From a virus, in the IMG/VR virus record IMGVR_UViG_3300030107_004594, positions 1-28,106 of that record: a stretch of DNA of 28,106 nt; one strand, written 5' to 3'. Both the position numbers and the translations under genes were made by a program. Of the stretch, positions 15,089-22,068 are shown one piece after another. The notes under the pieces were generated by a model, which was given only the letters and a program-made list of their open reading frames with translations, had not been told where the DNA came from and did no database searches. Numbering within the stretch: the first letter of the stretch is position 1; each line of letters opens with the position of its first letter.

Positions 15089-15700
15089 TTAATAAAGCTC
15101 CTCAAAATAATGACCACCTTCTAGACCAAAACAATTTCTAAAACTTAATTCTCTCCATGCTTTGCCGTAATCAATACAGGTTAAAACTTCTGAGCGGATA
15201 TTATCAAGGTATCCAAAATCTTCAAAATAAGATTCGGCAAAATCTTCATTAGAATCATATTCTCCGTAGTAGATTAATTTTTCCAAGTAAAAATCTACGT
15301 CCTGAATACCTCCGAAATGCTTATTAAGAGAATTAATTAACTCAATAGTTAAGTCAGGTTTTTCTTCTTGGATAGAATCAACCAAGTCAAAAAAATCATA
15401 AACCTCTTTTGCGCTCAAATATTCGCCATAAATTGAAGATATGCAGCCCTCATAATCTGTAAAAAAGATTTCCTCAGAATCGGGAACTGGAGAAGTATCA
15501 ACAATAAATTTTAAGCACTTGTTCCATTTATCAGAAAATTCCTCATAATCTTCTGAGTCCTTAAACATTGTCCAAACATCACACCATAAAAAGTGATGGG
15601 AGCCTTGGTTATAAGCACTTAAGCATTGAAAACACAAAGAGGCGTAAGTACCTTCTTTTCTCTCAAAATACTTAGGCTTAGAAATAGTAGATTGAATCAT
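15089..15700 (-). CDS. ardA: ArdA-type antirestriction protein
   Basis: A 203-residue, very acidic protein of the ArdA family, which mimics bent B-form DNA and blocks type I restriction enzymes. Family marks appear in order: YASLCFQCLSAYNQGSHHF (the LSAYNxG element), WCDVWTMF, the segment PVPDSEEIFFTDYEGC, GEYLSAKEVYDFFDLVD, YYGEYDSNEDFAESYFED and IDYGKAWRELSF with GGHYFEE near the end. It is slightly longer than most ArdA proteins. AGGAG lies ten bases ahead of the ATG. It should be made early to protect incoming DNA. A leftward promoter-like element CTATTGTAGTA is at 15751-15741. Confidence in family is high; activity is unproven. Confidence 0.8.
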   Translation of the reverse strand: MIQSTISKPKYFERKEGTYASLCFQCLSAYNQGSHHFLWCDVWTMFKDSEDYEEFSDKWNKCLKFIVDTSPVPDSEEIFFTDYEGCISSIYGEYLSAKEVYDFFDLVDSIQEEKPDLTIELINSLNKHFGGIQDVDFYLEKLIYYGEYDSNEDFAESYFEDFGYLDNIRSEVLTCIDYGKAWRELSFRNCFGLEGGHYFEELY

Positions 15701-15781
15701 TTTTAAAAATCTCCTAAAGGTGGGGAATGATTTGATAAAATACTACAATAGAATATTTTAAAAGTATATAGGTATTTTTAC

Positions 15782-16483
15782 TTATGCTCTATTTGATACA
15801 GGCATAATTAAAAATTCAAGCTCGGGGGTAAAGCCTTCTAAATTTTCAAACTCAGGAAGAGAAAAAGAACTTTTTAAAAGTAAAGGGGTATTAATTCCAT
15901 TACCTTCAAACTGAATAGGAGAATTGAAAGAGTCGGAATACTTAGAAATATTTTTAGAAATTAAGCTTAGATATTTTGCATTTAAATTAAAAGGATTTTC
16001 ATAATTATTAGAAAATAAATCAGGGAATAATTGCTCTACATTAGGAAAATTATCAACATCAAAATTTTGATAATTTCTAGCCTCTAAAAATTCTCCTTTT
16101 TTATCTCGCAAACTTAAATAATTATTTTTAGCAAAAATCAAGGAATTAGATTTTCTTTCTTGCTTTTTGAAAACATCCGCTCCAATAGATAAAGGTTTTT
16201 CAATAAAGAAGTTTTCGCAATCTGTAGGAAATTTAAACCTAAAACAGACATGCCCATTTGTTGCATAAATACCGATAAATTTTTTATCGTCTAAAAAATC
16301 AACTCTTATAAATTTTATAGGATACCTTTCTTTAGAAACAAAATCTTGAGCAATAAAAAAAGGAGCAGCTGGTAAAACTCCCCATATTTCAGAATCACAA
16401 GTTATAGAACCTAATTCGTTTAGGTGTTCCAGTTCTTGTAAGTCATTGTCTCGCAAGGCTTTATCGGTCATTGTAGAAGTCAT
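15782..16483 (-). CDS. Probable two-domain DNA sliding clamp (beta-clamp-like)
   Basis: A 233-residue protein, counted from ATG 16483 (MTSTMTDKAL). The frame extends to a TTG at 16540, but that TTG is part of a -35 box, so the shorter start is preferred. It carries the landmarks of bacterial DnaN: IYATNGHVCFRF where clamps have ATDGHRL, FPNVEQLFPD where they have FPxxxxxiP, NAKYLSLISKNISKY for the start of the last domain, then INTPLLL and FLIMPVSNRA at the end, like the closing MPV/MPM of clamps. Only two clamp domains fit, so a ring would need three subunits. It would raise polymerase processivity. It is divergent, so an unrelated fold remains possible. Confidence 0.6.
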   Translation of the reverse strand: MTSTMTDKALRDNDLQELEHLNELGSITCDSEIWGVLPAAPFFIAQDFVSKERYPIKFIRVDFLDDKKFIGIYATNGHVCFRFKFPTDCENFFIEKPLSIGADVFKKQERKSNSLIFAKNNYLSLRDKKGEFLEARNYQNFDVDNFPNVEQLFPDLFSNNYENPFNLNAKYLSLISKNISKYSDSFNSPIQFEGNGINTPLLLKSSFSLPEFENLEGFTPELEFLIMPVSNRA

Positions 16484-16511
16484 TTTGTAGTTTTGGGTGA
16501 ACTTATGTAAT

Positions 16512-16540
16512 ACAATATCATAGGTTCCCAAAAAATGCAA
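16512..16540 (-). promoter_or_regulatory. Leftward promoter of the clamp-like gene
   Basis: On the minus strand TTGCAT (16540-16535), 17 bases, TATTGT (16517-16512). Transcription would start near 16505, about 20 bases before ATG 16483. The same -35 (TTGCAT) with a 17-base spacer is used at 14306. No ribosome site is seen in the short leader. Confidence 0.5.
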
Positions 16541-16576
16541 CGATTGAGAATTATCAATGAGAATAAAGGTTAAGGG

Positions 16577-16605
16577 TTCTCAAAATTCATCTATTATGCT
16601 ACTGT
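16577..16605 (+). promoter_or_regulatory. Rightward promoter of the four-gene accessory operon
   Basis: TTCTCA (16577-16582), 17 bases, TACTGT (16600-16605) with an extended TATGC just before the -10. The sequence TATGCTACTGTA is close to TGTGCTACAGTA at 22,202 and TGTGCTAGAGTA at 25,284, so these may be one promoter class. Confidence 0.45.
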
Positions 16606-16638
16606 ATAAAAGTAATTTCATTTAAGGCTACCTGACCT

Positions 16639-16806
16639 ATGAAGAAAACCCCAACTGACCTTACTGAGTTTAGAAAACTCAAAATAGCAAGAGAGACAAT
16701 AAAAAACCCTAGCTTAGAACTTTTAGGAGGACCAACTTTTTTAGAGTCGCTCCAGATAATCGCAGAATACGAAGCAAAGCAACTTTTAAAAAATAGGAGC
16801 TTTTAA
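16639..16806 (+). CDS. Small unknown protein, first gene of the accessory operon
   Basis: A 55-residue frame starting ATG 16639 (MKKTPTDLTEFRKLKIARET), containing NPSLELLGGPTFLESLQII and ending in a basic tail. It looks like two helices joined by a Gly-Gly turn. It ends two bases before the next ATG, whose ribosome site (AGGAG) lies within its last codons, so the two are probably coupled. It is not recognised. Real by position, promoter and coupling. Confidence 0.55.
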   Translation: MKKTPTDLTEFRKLKIARETIKNPSLELLGGPTFLESLQIIAEYEAKQLLKNRSF

Positions 16807-16808
16807 AG

Positions 16809-17126
16809 ATGAATAAAAAAGAAGGCATTGAACTAATAGAAGACCTATTAAAACAAAAATCAAAACGTCTTGAAATTATTCAAATTTTAGAAGAGAGAGG
16901 CGTTCCAACATCAAGCGCTTATCGTTGGCATATGGAAGCATACAAAAACGACAAGTGGGAGGACCCACTAATTAAGAAAGATTCTCAAATACTACTAGAC
17001 AAAAATTTAGCTATTGATTGTTTAAGGGATCAACTAAATAAAGCTTTAGTAGAAGACAACACAGAAAAAATAGTTTCACTTTCTAGTGAATTATTAAAAG
17101 CCCACAAAACAGCAAGGAGTTTTTAA
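16809..17126 (+). CDS. Helix-turn-helix protein resembling a small terminase subunit
   Basis: A 105-residue helical protein. Residues ~15-50 look like a DNA-binding helix-turn-helix (SKRLEIIQILEERGVPTSSA followed by YRWHMEAYK), then a charged helix and LRDQLNKALVEDNTEKIVSL with SSELLKAHKTARSF at the end. The plan is like TerS: an HTH, a W/ED segment, a helix with L-R, and a closing 'L-x-A-x-D-x-x-K' helix. The true terS stands beside terL at 13.9 kb, so this may be a paralogue or a regulator with a related HTH. It is coupled to both neighbours (gap two bases each side). Confidence 0.55.
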   Translation: MNKKEGIELIEDLLKQKSKRLEIIQILEERGVPTSSAYRWHMEAYKNDKWEDPLIKKDSQILLDKNLAIDCLRDQLNKALVEDNTEKIVSLSSELLKAHKTARSF

Positions 17127-17128
17127 CA

Positions 17129-17368
17129 ATGACTAAGCAGCGTACCATCACATTGACAGATAGAACTGATGAACTTTTACAAGAGCATCAATTTATCCTG
17201 ATGAGATTTATTCAACACACCGCCTCTATGCCTTATATGTATCAAGAAAGCGTAATGCAAAGATTGAAAAAATTTATACATGAAAATCCTTGGATAGATG
17301 ATATTGAAAATTTAGACAAGGAATTATTTTTAGAAGCACACCCTACAACTGAAGAAGAAAATGACTGA
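17129..17368 (+). CDS. Unknown acidic small protein
   Basis: A 79-residue protein (MTKQRTITLTDRTDELLQEH at the start, ENPWIDDIENLDKELF near the end, acidic tail). The first ten residues resemble the beta strand of ribbon-helix-helix proteins (QRTITLTDRTDELLQEH), but the helices after it are longer than usual and I do not claim the fold. It overlaps the zinc-ribbon gene by eight bases, so the pair is probably translated together. Function unknown. Confidence 0.5.
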   Translation: MTKQRTITLTDRTDELLQEHQFILMRFIQHTASMPYMYQESVMQRLKKFIHENPWIDDIENLDKELFLEAHPTTEEEND

Positions 17369-17570
17369 TTCTACTAATGAAGAAAAGGAAGTTTTTAGTT
17401 GTTTTTCCTGCGGTGTTTACCCATTAGTTTTTGAAAATGATGGAACTCTTGAAGGAGCACAAGAATACGAACCACACCCTGAAAATTTCGGAGAATATTA
17501 TTGTGGATCTTGTGCAATGAAGGAATTTCCTGAAGCAATAGATCCTGAATATATAGAGGAGGATGAGTAA
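17361..17570 (+). CDS. Small zinc-ribbon protein
   Basis: A 69-residue acidic protein with CFSCG at residues ~14-18 and CGSCA at ~48-52, a CxxC pair about 33 residues apart that would bind one zinc. The end is strongly acidic (EAIDPEYIEEDE). Such small zinc ribbons are common in phages and often bind host transcription or replication proteins, but nothing shows a partner here. It ends the rightward four-gene unit, facing the leftward nuclease gene whose stop lies 12 bases away. No clear terminator lies between. Confidence 0.55.
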   Translation: MTDSTNEEKEVFSCFSCGVYPLVFENDGTLEGAQEYEPHPENFGEYYCGSCAMKEFPEAIDPEYIEEDE

Positions 17571-17582
17571 TGTGGAAGAGAA

Positions 17583-18473
17583 CTAACTAAAAACAGCTTC
17601 ATTATCCAATACGCTCCAGCCGTATGCATTTACAGATTCTTTAGGGTACGCTCTAAGGAATTTTTTACTACGCTCCAGAAATCTACATTCTGCTCCTCTT
17701 AATTCCAACTCACTAAGTTCTCTAATCTGAGGTGGACCACTTCTTCGTGCAATGACTATGAAAGCGCCTTTTAGCTTTTCTATACCAGTTAACTTTTTAA
17801 GCCCGATTGAATACGCTCCAATCTGATCGCAATAATCTGCTAATAATTCTTCTGATCTAGCGTGTTGGCTTGTCTTCCAATCCACTATGAAAGGCCCTTT
17901 TCCTTCTATATCTAAAAGTGCATCTGCCGTTCCAGCAAAACAACCACTGTGTACGGAAAATTCAATGGCATGAATGGCGGTTACCTTCTCAGCGATCCAA
18001 CTCCGTAAGCTTCGGGTGTAGCCACTGGCTGACCACGATATACGAGGGGCCGATTTCGTAGCCTTTTCAATCGCCCATTTTGTAATCGGGGATGGACAAC
18101 GCTCCAGCCCGTCATCACTTTTCTTCCAAACATTACGCCTATTGGCAGAATTGCGAGAAAGCTTAACTGCGGTTTTAAGAATGTATTCAACATGATTGTG
18201 AGTGAGTGTTCCACGTTGGGCAGCAATGTCTCTTTCCTGCTCAGAGTTTTTACGTTCCAGCCACTTCTCTAGTGCCTGTTTTTGTAAAGGATCAGCAGTT
18301 TCTTTAATGATATGAGTGACGGAGTGATATATCTTGCCTTCTTCATCTCTATATATACGGTGAGGGAAAACCTTATGAGAGTCATCTCGTTCCAGTTTCC
18401 ACTTTGCTAGACCTGCCAGAGCATTTTGAGGATCTAGCATGTCTTGTAGATGTAAATTGGTATACGTTCCCAT
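17583..18473 (-). CDS. PD-(D/E)XK nuclease, RecB/Cas4-like exonuclease
   Basis: A 296-residue nuclease of the RecB-type PD-(D/E)XK superfamily. Visible elements: RGTLTHNHVEYIL near residue 87 (conserved His), EFSVHSGCFAGTADALLD with Asp184, IVDWKTSQ with Asp198 and Lys200 (the D-x-K core), and YCDQIGAYSIGL, the Q-xxx-Y motif that follows the core in this group. It probably resects DNA ends for recombination or replication. It sits at the end of a leftward group that also holds the probable SSB gene, a usual pairing for phage replication and recombination. Catalytic residues are intact. Confidence 0.85.
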   Translation of the reverse strand: MGTYTNLHLQDMLDPQNALAGLAKWKLERDDSHKVFPHRIYRDEEGKIYHSVTHIIKETADPLQKQALEKWLERKNSEQERDIAAQRGTLTHNHVEYILKTAVKLSRNSANRRNVWKKSDDGLERCPSPITKWAIEKATKSAPRISWSASGYTRSLRSWIAEKVTAIHAIEFSVHSGCFAGTADALLDIEGKGPFIVDWKTSQHARSEELLADYCDQIGAYSIGLKKLTGIEKLKGAFIVIARRSGPPQIRELSELELRGAECRFLERSKKFLRAYPKESVNAYGWSVLDNEAVFS

Positions 18474-18478
18474 AATTA

Positions 18479-18679
18479 TTATAACTCAAGTCTCCTCTTT
18501 AGCCAAGGGGCAGGATAGTAATGGCAGTTCATTTTGTGATTGGTTCCTTTAATTGGGTGAGGGTGGGTAGGTGGTTCTTCTCCAAAATCTTCTATGTATT
18601 TCCTCTTGATCTTCTTACCCAGTACGGATATATAATTTTCTATAGTTACCCATGCGAAGGGTTCTGGAGGACTACTCAT
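18479..18679 (-). CDS. Unknown small protein upstream of the nuclease
   Basis: A 66-residue protein, MSSPPEPFAWVTIENYISVL at the start, then basic GKKIKRKYIEDFGEEPPTHP and a C-terminus with HYYPAPWLKRRLEL. It ends five bases before the nuclease start and is led by a promoter-like GTACTACTTAT element at about 18,710-18,700. I know short proteins of this style from phage replication regions, but no function. Likely co-transcribed with the nuclease gene. Confidence 0.55.
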   Translation of the reverse strand: MSSPPEPFAWVTIENYISVLGKKIKRKYIEDFGEEPPTHPHPIKGTNHKMNCHYYPAPWLKRRLEL

Positions 18680-18787
18680 ATCACTTAAAAAACTGTAGAT
18701 AGTCTAATAAGTAGTACATTGCCAAGATATACAAGGGCTTACTTAGTAATTACTTTGCATACCTTTGCTCCATGATTGAAACATCAA

Positions 18788-18967
18788 TTAACGCTTTACT
18801 GCTGTGACAAGTACCACAGAGTTGGGCCATCTCTTTAATGCCTTTTCCTTTGCATCTGAGGGTGAAGTTGCATATATACGGAAGTTGATCCTATTTTCAT
18901 TAGGCGGTTTAACAATAAGTTTGTACGCCTTCAAGGATTCGGTCTCTGTCGGAGAAGAAGGTTCCAT
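18788..18967 (-). CDS. Small conserved-looking protein
   Basis: A 59-residue frame from ATG 18967 to TAA at 18788. It reads TESLKAYKLIVKPPNENRIN, then FRIYATSPSDAKEKALKRWP and ends SVVLVTAVKR. This is a compact alpha/beta pattern: a strand, a strand ending in ATSPSDAKEKALKRW and a last strand. A rightward frame from 18,804 overlaps it but is less protein-like. It stands between the terminator of the SSB-like gene and the 18,479 gene. Function unknown. The strand choice is by coding pattern. Confidence 0.55.
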   Translation of the reverse strand: MEPSSPTETESLKAYKLIVKPPNENRINFRIYATSPSDAKEKALKRWPNSVVLVTAVKR

Positions 18968-18971
18968 AAAA

Positions 18972-19006
18972 CAAAAAAATATAGGGGCTAATGAAAGCCC
19001 CTTTTG
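18972..19006. terminator. Bidirectional terminator after the SSB-like gene
   Basis: GGGGCT (18984-18989) pairs with AGCCCC (18996-19001) over a six-base loop. T residues follow on the plus strand (19002-19005), and the A run at 18973-18979 gives a U tract on the minus strand. It lies seven bases beyond the stop of the SSB-like gene and would end that leftward transcript. Confidence 0.8.
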
Positions 19007-19012
19007 TTGAGT

Positions 19013-19636
19013 CTACTTATCCTCAGTGAAAGGATTAGTACCGGAAAGTAATCGGGTTAGATCGAATCCATCCTTCTTAGCTTTATCCCATGCTTCCTGT
19101 ACTTTTTTGTCTGTTCCCTTTTTACGAGGGGCAGTGCGTACAGAGTATTCGGTGTTTAAACCTGTTCCCTCTTTTCCCAAAATCCAATCAGGTTCGAGAA
19201 TGTTGTCGTAGTCATCTTCACGATCCACGCTTTGAGTTTCTTGGTCAAAGGCTCTATTTACAGAAGATTTGTCACTAGCAAATATTTGTATTGAACCAGT
19301 GTCATGGTTGTAAACGGGTACTGCAATATTAAAGAGGCAGGGGCCGGGGCCATCTCCTCTAAAATTTAAACCTCGCTCCCATTTGTCACCGAACTCGGCT
19401 TCAATATCGTCATTGGTAGGCTCAAAATCAAAACGAAGAGGTTTTTTAATAAGCTTTCCTCGCTCATTAAGATTTCCGTCCTTGTCCTGTAACCAAACTT
19501 CCCAGTATTCAAGGGGAGTTTCTTGTAATAAAGCAAACCTTACAGTAGTACCTGTAGGAATACCGCCGGGATTCAAATAACCGCCTGTAGCTTTTGGAGC
19601 TACGGCTGCTGATCCCTCTTTAGATAGAAAAGGCAT
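19013..19636 (-). CDS. Probable single-stranded DNA-binding protein
   Basis: A 207-residue protein with the make-up of the phage SSB type found next to primase and PolA genes. The N-terminal half is beta-rich (TTVRFALLQETPLEYWEVWL, then KKPLRFDFEPTNDDIEAEFG). The middle has CLFNIAVPVYNHDTGSIQIF, followed by a section ILGKEGTGLNTEYSVR, and the C-terminus reads GFDLTRLLSGTNPFTEDK, ending acidic and aromatic as in SSBs that recruit partners. It would coat single strands at the fork. It has its own strong promoter and terminator, so a lone, highly expressed gene fits. The function is inferred from pattern and neighbours. Confidence 0.6.
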   Translation of the reverse strand: MPFLSKEGSAAVAPKATGGYLNPGGIPTGTTVRFALLQETPLEYWEVWLQDKDGNLNERGKLIKKPLRFDFEPTNDDIEAEFGDKWERGLNFRGDGPGPCLFNIAVPVYNHDTGSIQIFASDKSSVNRAFDQETQSVDREDDYDNILEPDWILGKEGTGLNTEYSVRTAPRKKGTDKKVQEAWDKAKKDGFDLTRLLSGTNPFTEDK

Positions 19637-19677
19637 GTGTTAAAAAATGCTGTAGGCGTTAGCCCTGTGCATTTTCT

Positions 19678-19706
19678 ATTGTAGTAAGGTGACAGATATA
19701 TGTCAA
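19678..19706 (-). promoter_or_regulatory. Strong leftward sigma70-type promoter of the SSB-like gene
   Basis: On the minus strand TTGACA (19706-19701), 17 bases, TACAAT (19683-19678). The -35 is a perfect match and the -10 is five of six. Transcription would begin about 19,671, 35 bases ahead of the ATG. It interlocks with the rightward promoter at 19689-19717. Confidence 0.8.
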
Positions 19707-19717
19707 TGGCGTATAAT
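19689..19717 (+). promoter_or_regulatory. Rightward sigma70-type promoter of the primase-helicase gene
   Basis: GTGACA (19689-19694), 17 bases, TATAAT (19712-19717), a perfect -10 and five-of-six -35. Its -35 sits in the spacer of the leftward promoter and the other way round. The two -35 boxes form an inverted repeat, TGACA GATATA TGTCA (19690-19705). Two polymerases can hardly bind both at once. Confidence 0.75.
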
Positions 19718-19721
19718 TAAA

Positions 19722-19754
19722 AAACGGCTAAGGCGGAGTAAACCTTAACCGTTT
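19722..19754 (+). promoter_or_regulatory. Stem-loop at the 5' end of the primase-helicase mRNA
   Basis: AAACGGCTAAGG (19722-19733) pairs with CCTTAACCGTTT (19743-19754) with one mismatch; loop of nine. The expected transcription start is about 19,724, so the RNA would begin inside this stem. AAATTTTG follows, so it is either a protective 5' hairpin or an attenuator. The choice between the two is inference. Confidence 0.6.
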
Positions 19755-19788
19755 AAATTTTGTCTATTTACATAGGTATTGTATCACA

Positions 19789-22068
19789 ATGAGTCTACTT
19801 GAATTTGTAAAGAATCTTCCTGAAAATTTAGTTTACGCCCCAATTTATAGAAAGGGTGTAGAGATGCGTTCTAAAGAAGGGAAGAAAACTACTAGTACAG
19901 GGAAAAATCCATACGGTGAAGCTTATGAAAGGAAATTTAGACCTTCTGATGTAGTACATTTCCTAGAGAACAACACAGATAGATTTGGAGCAGTAGGGCT
20001 ATTCACAGGTATAAGAGGTTCTGGGGTTTGCATCCTTGATGTAGACAGAAACCTATCTGCCTTAAAGAAAAAATGGGGAGATACGCTAGATAACGCCCCA
20101 GAAATAAAGAGCACAAAGAGAAACGCTGCTAAATACGTCTTTAAAGTCCCTGAAGAGCTTTGGAGTGATGTTAAGGGGCGTTTCCTTTCACAAGAGACTT
20201 CAACCTGCTACGAGATCTTATGGGGCAGACAGGGGCTTATATATGGTGCTTACCCCGGATCTAAAACCTCTTCAAAAGGAGAGTACACATTTAAAGGTGA
20301 TCTAAAAGACATACCTATTGCTCCCCCTTGGTTACTAGCCGAGATGAAAGCTCTTAAGGCAGGAGAGACTAAAGAGGGTTTTGTAAAAAATAGAAAAGGA
20401 CTTGATCTAACAGACAGAACAGAAGACGAAATAGCTCAAATAATTCAAGAATGTCTAAGCGTCATCACGCACCAAGGGGCAGGAAGCCGGGATCACTGGG
20501 TAAAAATAGGAATGGCAATACATTCCGAATTATCTGATGAAAGCGGTTTAACTCTTTGGTCTAAGTGGTCTTCTGAAGATCCTGAGTATGCTGATGATTG
20601 GGGTAAAGGTAATCCGTGCGAATCTGTATGGAAATCTTTTAAACGAGGCGGTATTGGTCTAGGTACTCTCATATATTGGGCAGACAGAGAAGATCCAAAA
20701 AGAGCAAGATTCTCAGCAATAAGTAAGGAAATACTTGAAAAAGCAGAAGCAAAACAAGTTATAGATACTCGACTATTCATACCTAATTTTGACGAGTTCT
20801 ATGAAAGGGCAGACAAGATATTTATGGATGAAAAATCATCCGTAGGTAAGAGAAGATACCAACTAAATAGGTTGGCTAATGATGCAGGAATAAGAGTTAA
20901 AGGAGCACAAGAAATAACAGAGATGTATCTATCAGAGAGAGAACAAAGAATGGGTAAGACTAGACAAAGAACAGCAGAAGAAAGATTTAACGACCCAGCG
21001 AAAGCTCACTATTACATCCCCGGCATCTTTTGTGCAGGTGTTTGGGTGTTATCAGGAGAGGGAGGTTCAGGCAAAACAAATATGGCATGGGCATTTGCTA
21101 GAAAATTTTTAGCTGGAGAAAACTTAGATACACCGGATGGAAGTCGCTCCACTGAAAAAGGAAATGTAGTTTGGTTATCTGGGGATCAGATGGATGCGTC
21201 CATAGACGATCAATTAGTTACCCACTTGAAAAAGGAACATACAAAAAATCTATTTATAGAAAATAACTTCAATATCAACGACTATCCCGCATTTATGGGA
21301 CTTATCAATGAACACAAACCCAAACTTGTGGTTATTGACAGTCTCAGATCGTGTCATAGAGGTACAGGTATCTCTGAAAATGACAGTGAATTTGCTTTAC
21401 CGCTTAGGTGGTATGAACAAATGATGGGGGATATGTTCCCTAGCTGCATGATTCTGATTCTTCATCACAGTGGAAAAGGTGGATCAGGTCCAAGAGGTAC
21501 AAGTGCGATTAGAGATATGTGCTCTTTCTCTATGAACTTTGAGATACCTTCCGCAAAAAGTCCTTATAACCCTCTAACCACAAGGATAATTACATTCAAA
21601 AAACACAGGTTTGGATTAACGAACCATCAAGTTACAGCTCTTCTTAAAGATGACGACACGATTAGTCTCATGTACCAAGGTGCTGTAGATGCTGAATGTA
21701 AGGGTGCTTCCGTTCAGGACAGAGTAAGAATTACGCTTACCAAGGATGTTGACAAGATTTGGACAGTAGAGGAACTCTCTCAAGAACAATTTGTTTGTGG
21801 AAGCAAAGATGCAGTTAGAAAAGCTCTGCAAAGATTAGACAGAGAGGGGTTAGCGACAAGAACAGGTTCTACAGATGGAGGAAGAGGGAAAACGAACCAG
21901 TGGAAAGCTGCTGGTACTGGCCCTATATATAAGAGTTTTATTTCGTCCCAGTATCCGAAATCTACTGGTACGACAGAAGAAAAAACTGGGAAAGCGGTTG
22001 TCCCAACCCCAGAATTGTCCCAGTTTAGAGGGAGTATGGAGGAATCCTTTCAAAAGTGGGACAATTAA
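19789..22068 (+). CDS. Primase-helicase (PrimPol, PriCT-2, RepA/AAA_25-type helicase, winged helix)
   Basis: A 759-residue replication protein. Residues ~1-200 form a primase-polymerase domain, with the metal-binding Asp84 and Asp86 in GVCILDVDRN. Residues ~205-305 resemble a PriCT-2 linker (SRDHWVKIGMAIHSELSD, then WKSFKRGGIGLGTLIYWA). Residues ~400-620 form a RecA-type helicase core: Walker A 423-430 (GEGGSGKT), Walker B near Asp517 (KLVVIDSLRS) and ILILHHSGKGGSGPRGTSAI. A winged helix follows near 645-705 (SKDAVRKALQRLDREGLATR). It would open the origin, unwind and prime. The last part of the gene carries the octamer array described separately, so its protein tail (after ~710) may be shaped by that DNA. 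Confidence 0.9.
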   Translation: MSLLEFVKNLPENLVYAPIYRKGVEMRSKEGKKTTSTGKNPYGEAYERKFRPSDVVHFLENNTDRFGAVGLFTGIRGSGVCILDVDRNLSALKKKWGDTLDNAPEIKSTKRNAAKYVFKVPEELWSDVKGRFLSQETSTCYEILWGRQGLIYGAYPGSKTSSKGEYTFKGDLKDIPIAPPWLLAEMKALKAGETKEGFVKNRKGLDLTDRTEDEIAQIIQECLSVITHQGAGSRDHWVKIGMAIHSELSDESGLTLWSKWSSEDPEYADDWGKGNPCESVWKSFKRGGIGLGTLIYWADREDPKRARFSAISKEILEKAEAKQVIDTRLFIPNFDEFYERADKIFMDEKSSVGKRRYQLNRLANDAGIRVKGAQEITEMYLSEREQRMGKTRQRTAEERFNDPAKAHYYIPGIFCAGVWVLSGEGGSGKTNMAWAFARKFLAGENLDTPDGSRSTEKGNVVWLSGDQMDASIDDQLVTHLKKEHTKNLFIENNFNINDYPAFMGLINEHKPKLVVIDSLRSCHRGTGISENDSEFALPLRWYEQMMGDMFPSCMILILHHSGKGGSGPRGTSAIRDMCSFSMNFEIPSAKSPYNPLTTRIITFKKHRFGLTNHQVTALLKDDDTISLMYQGAVDAECKGASVQDRVRITLTKDVDKIWTVEELSQEQFVCGSKDAVRKALQRLDREGLATRTGSTDGGRGKTNQWKAAGTGPIYKSFISSQYPKSTGTTEEKTGKAVVPTPELSQFRGSMEESFQKWDN

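Noticed and set aside
16484-16540. N-terminal extension of the clamp-like protein from TTG 16540
   Set aside because: The TTG is part of a well-spaced -35 box (TTGCAT-17-TATTGT), so transcription would start after it; ATG 16483 fits better.
17570-17590. Six-codon frame ATG..TAA overlapping the zinc-ribbon stop
   Set aside because: Too short to support, and it extends into the end of the convergent nuclease gene; no ribosome site decides for it.
18804-19010. Rightward 68-residue frame starting with GTG
   Set aside because: It overlaps the terminator at 18,972-19,006 and a leftward 59-residue frame (18,788-18,967) that has a better protein pattern and an ATG.
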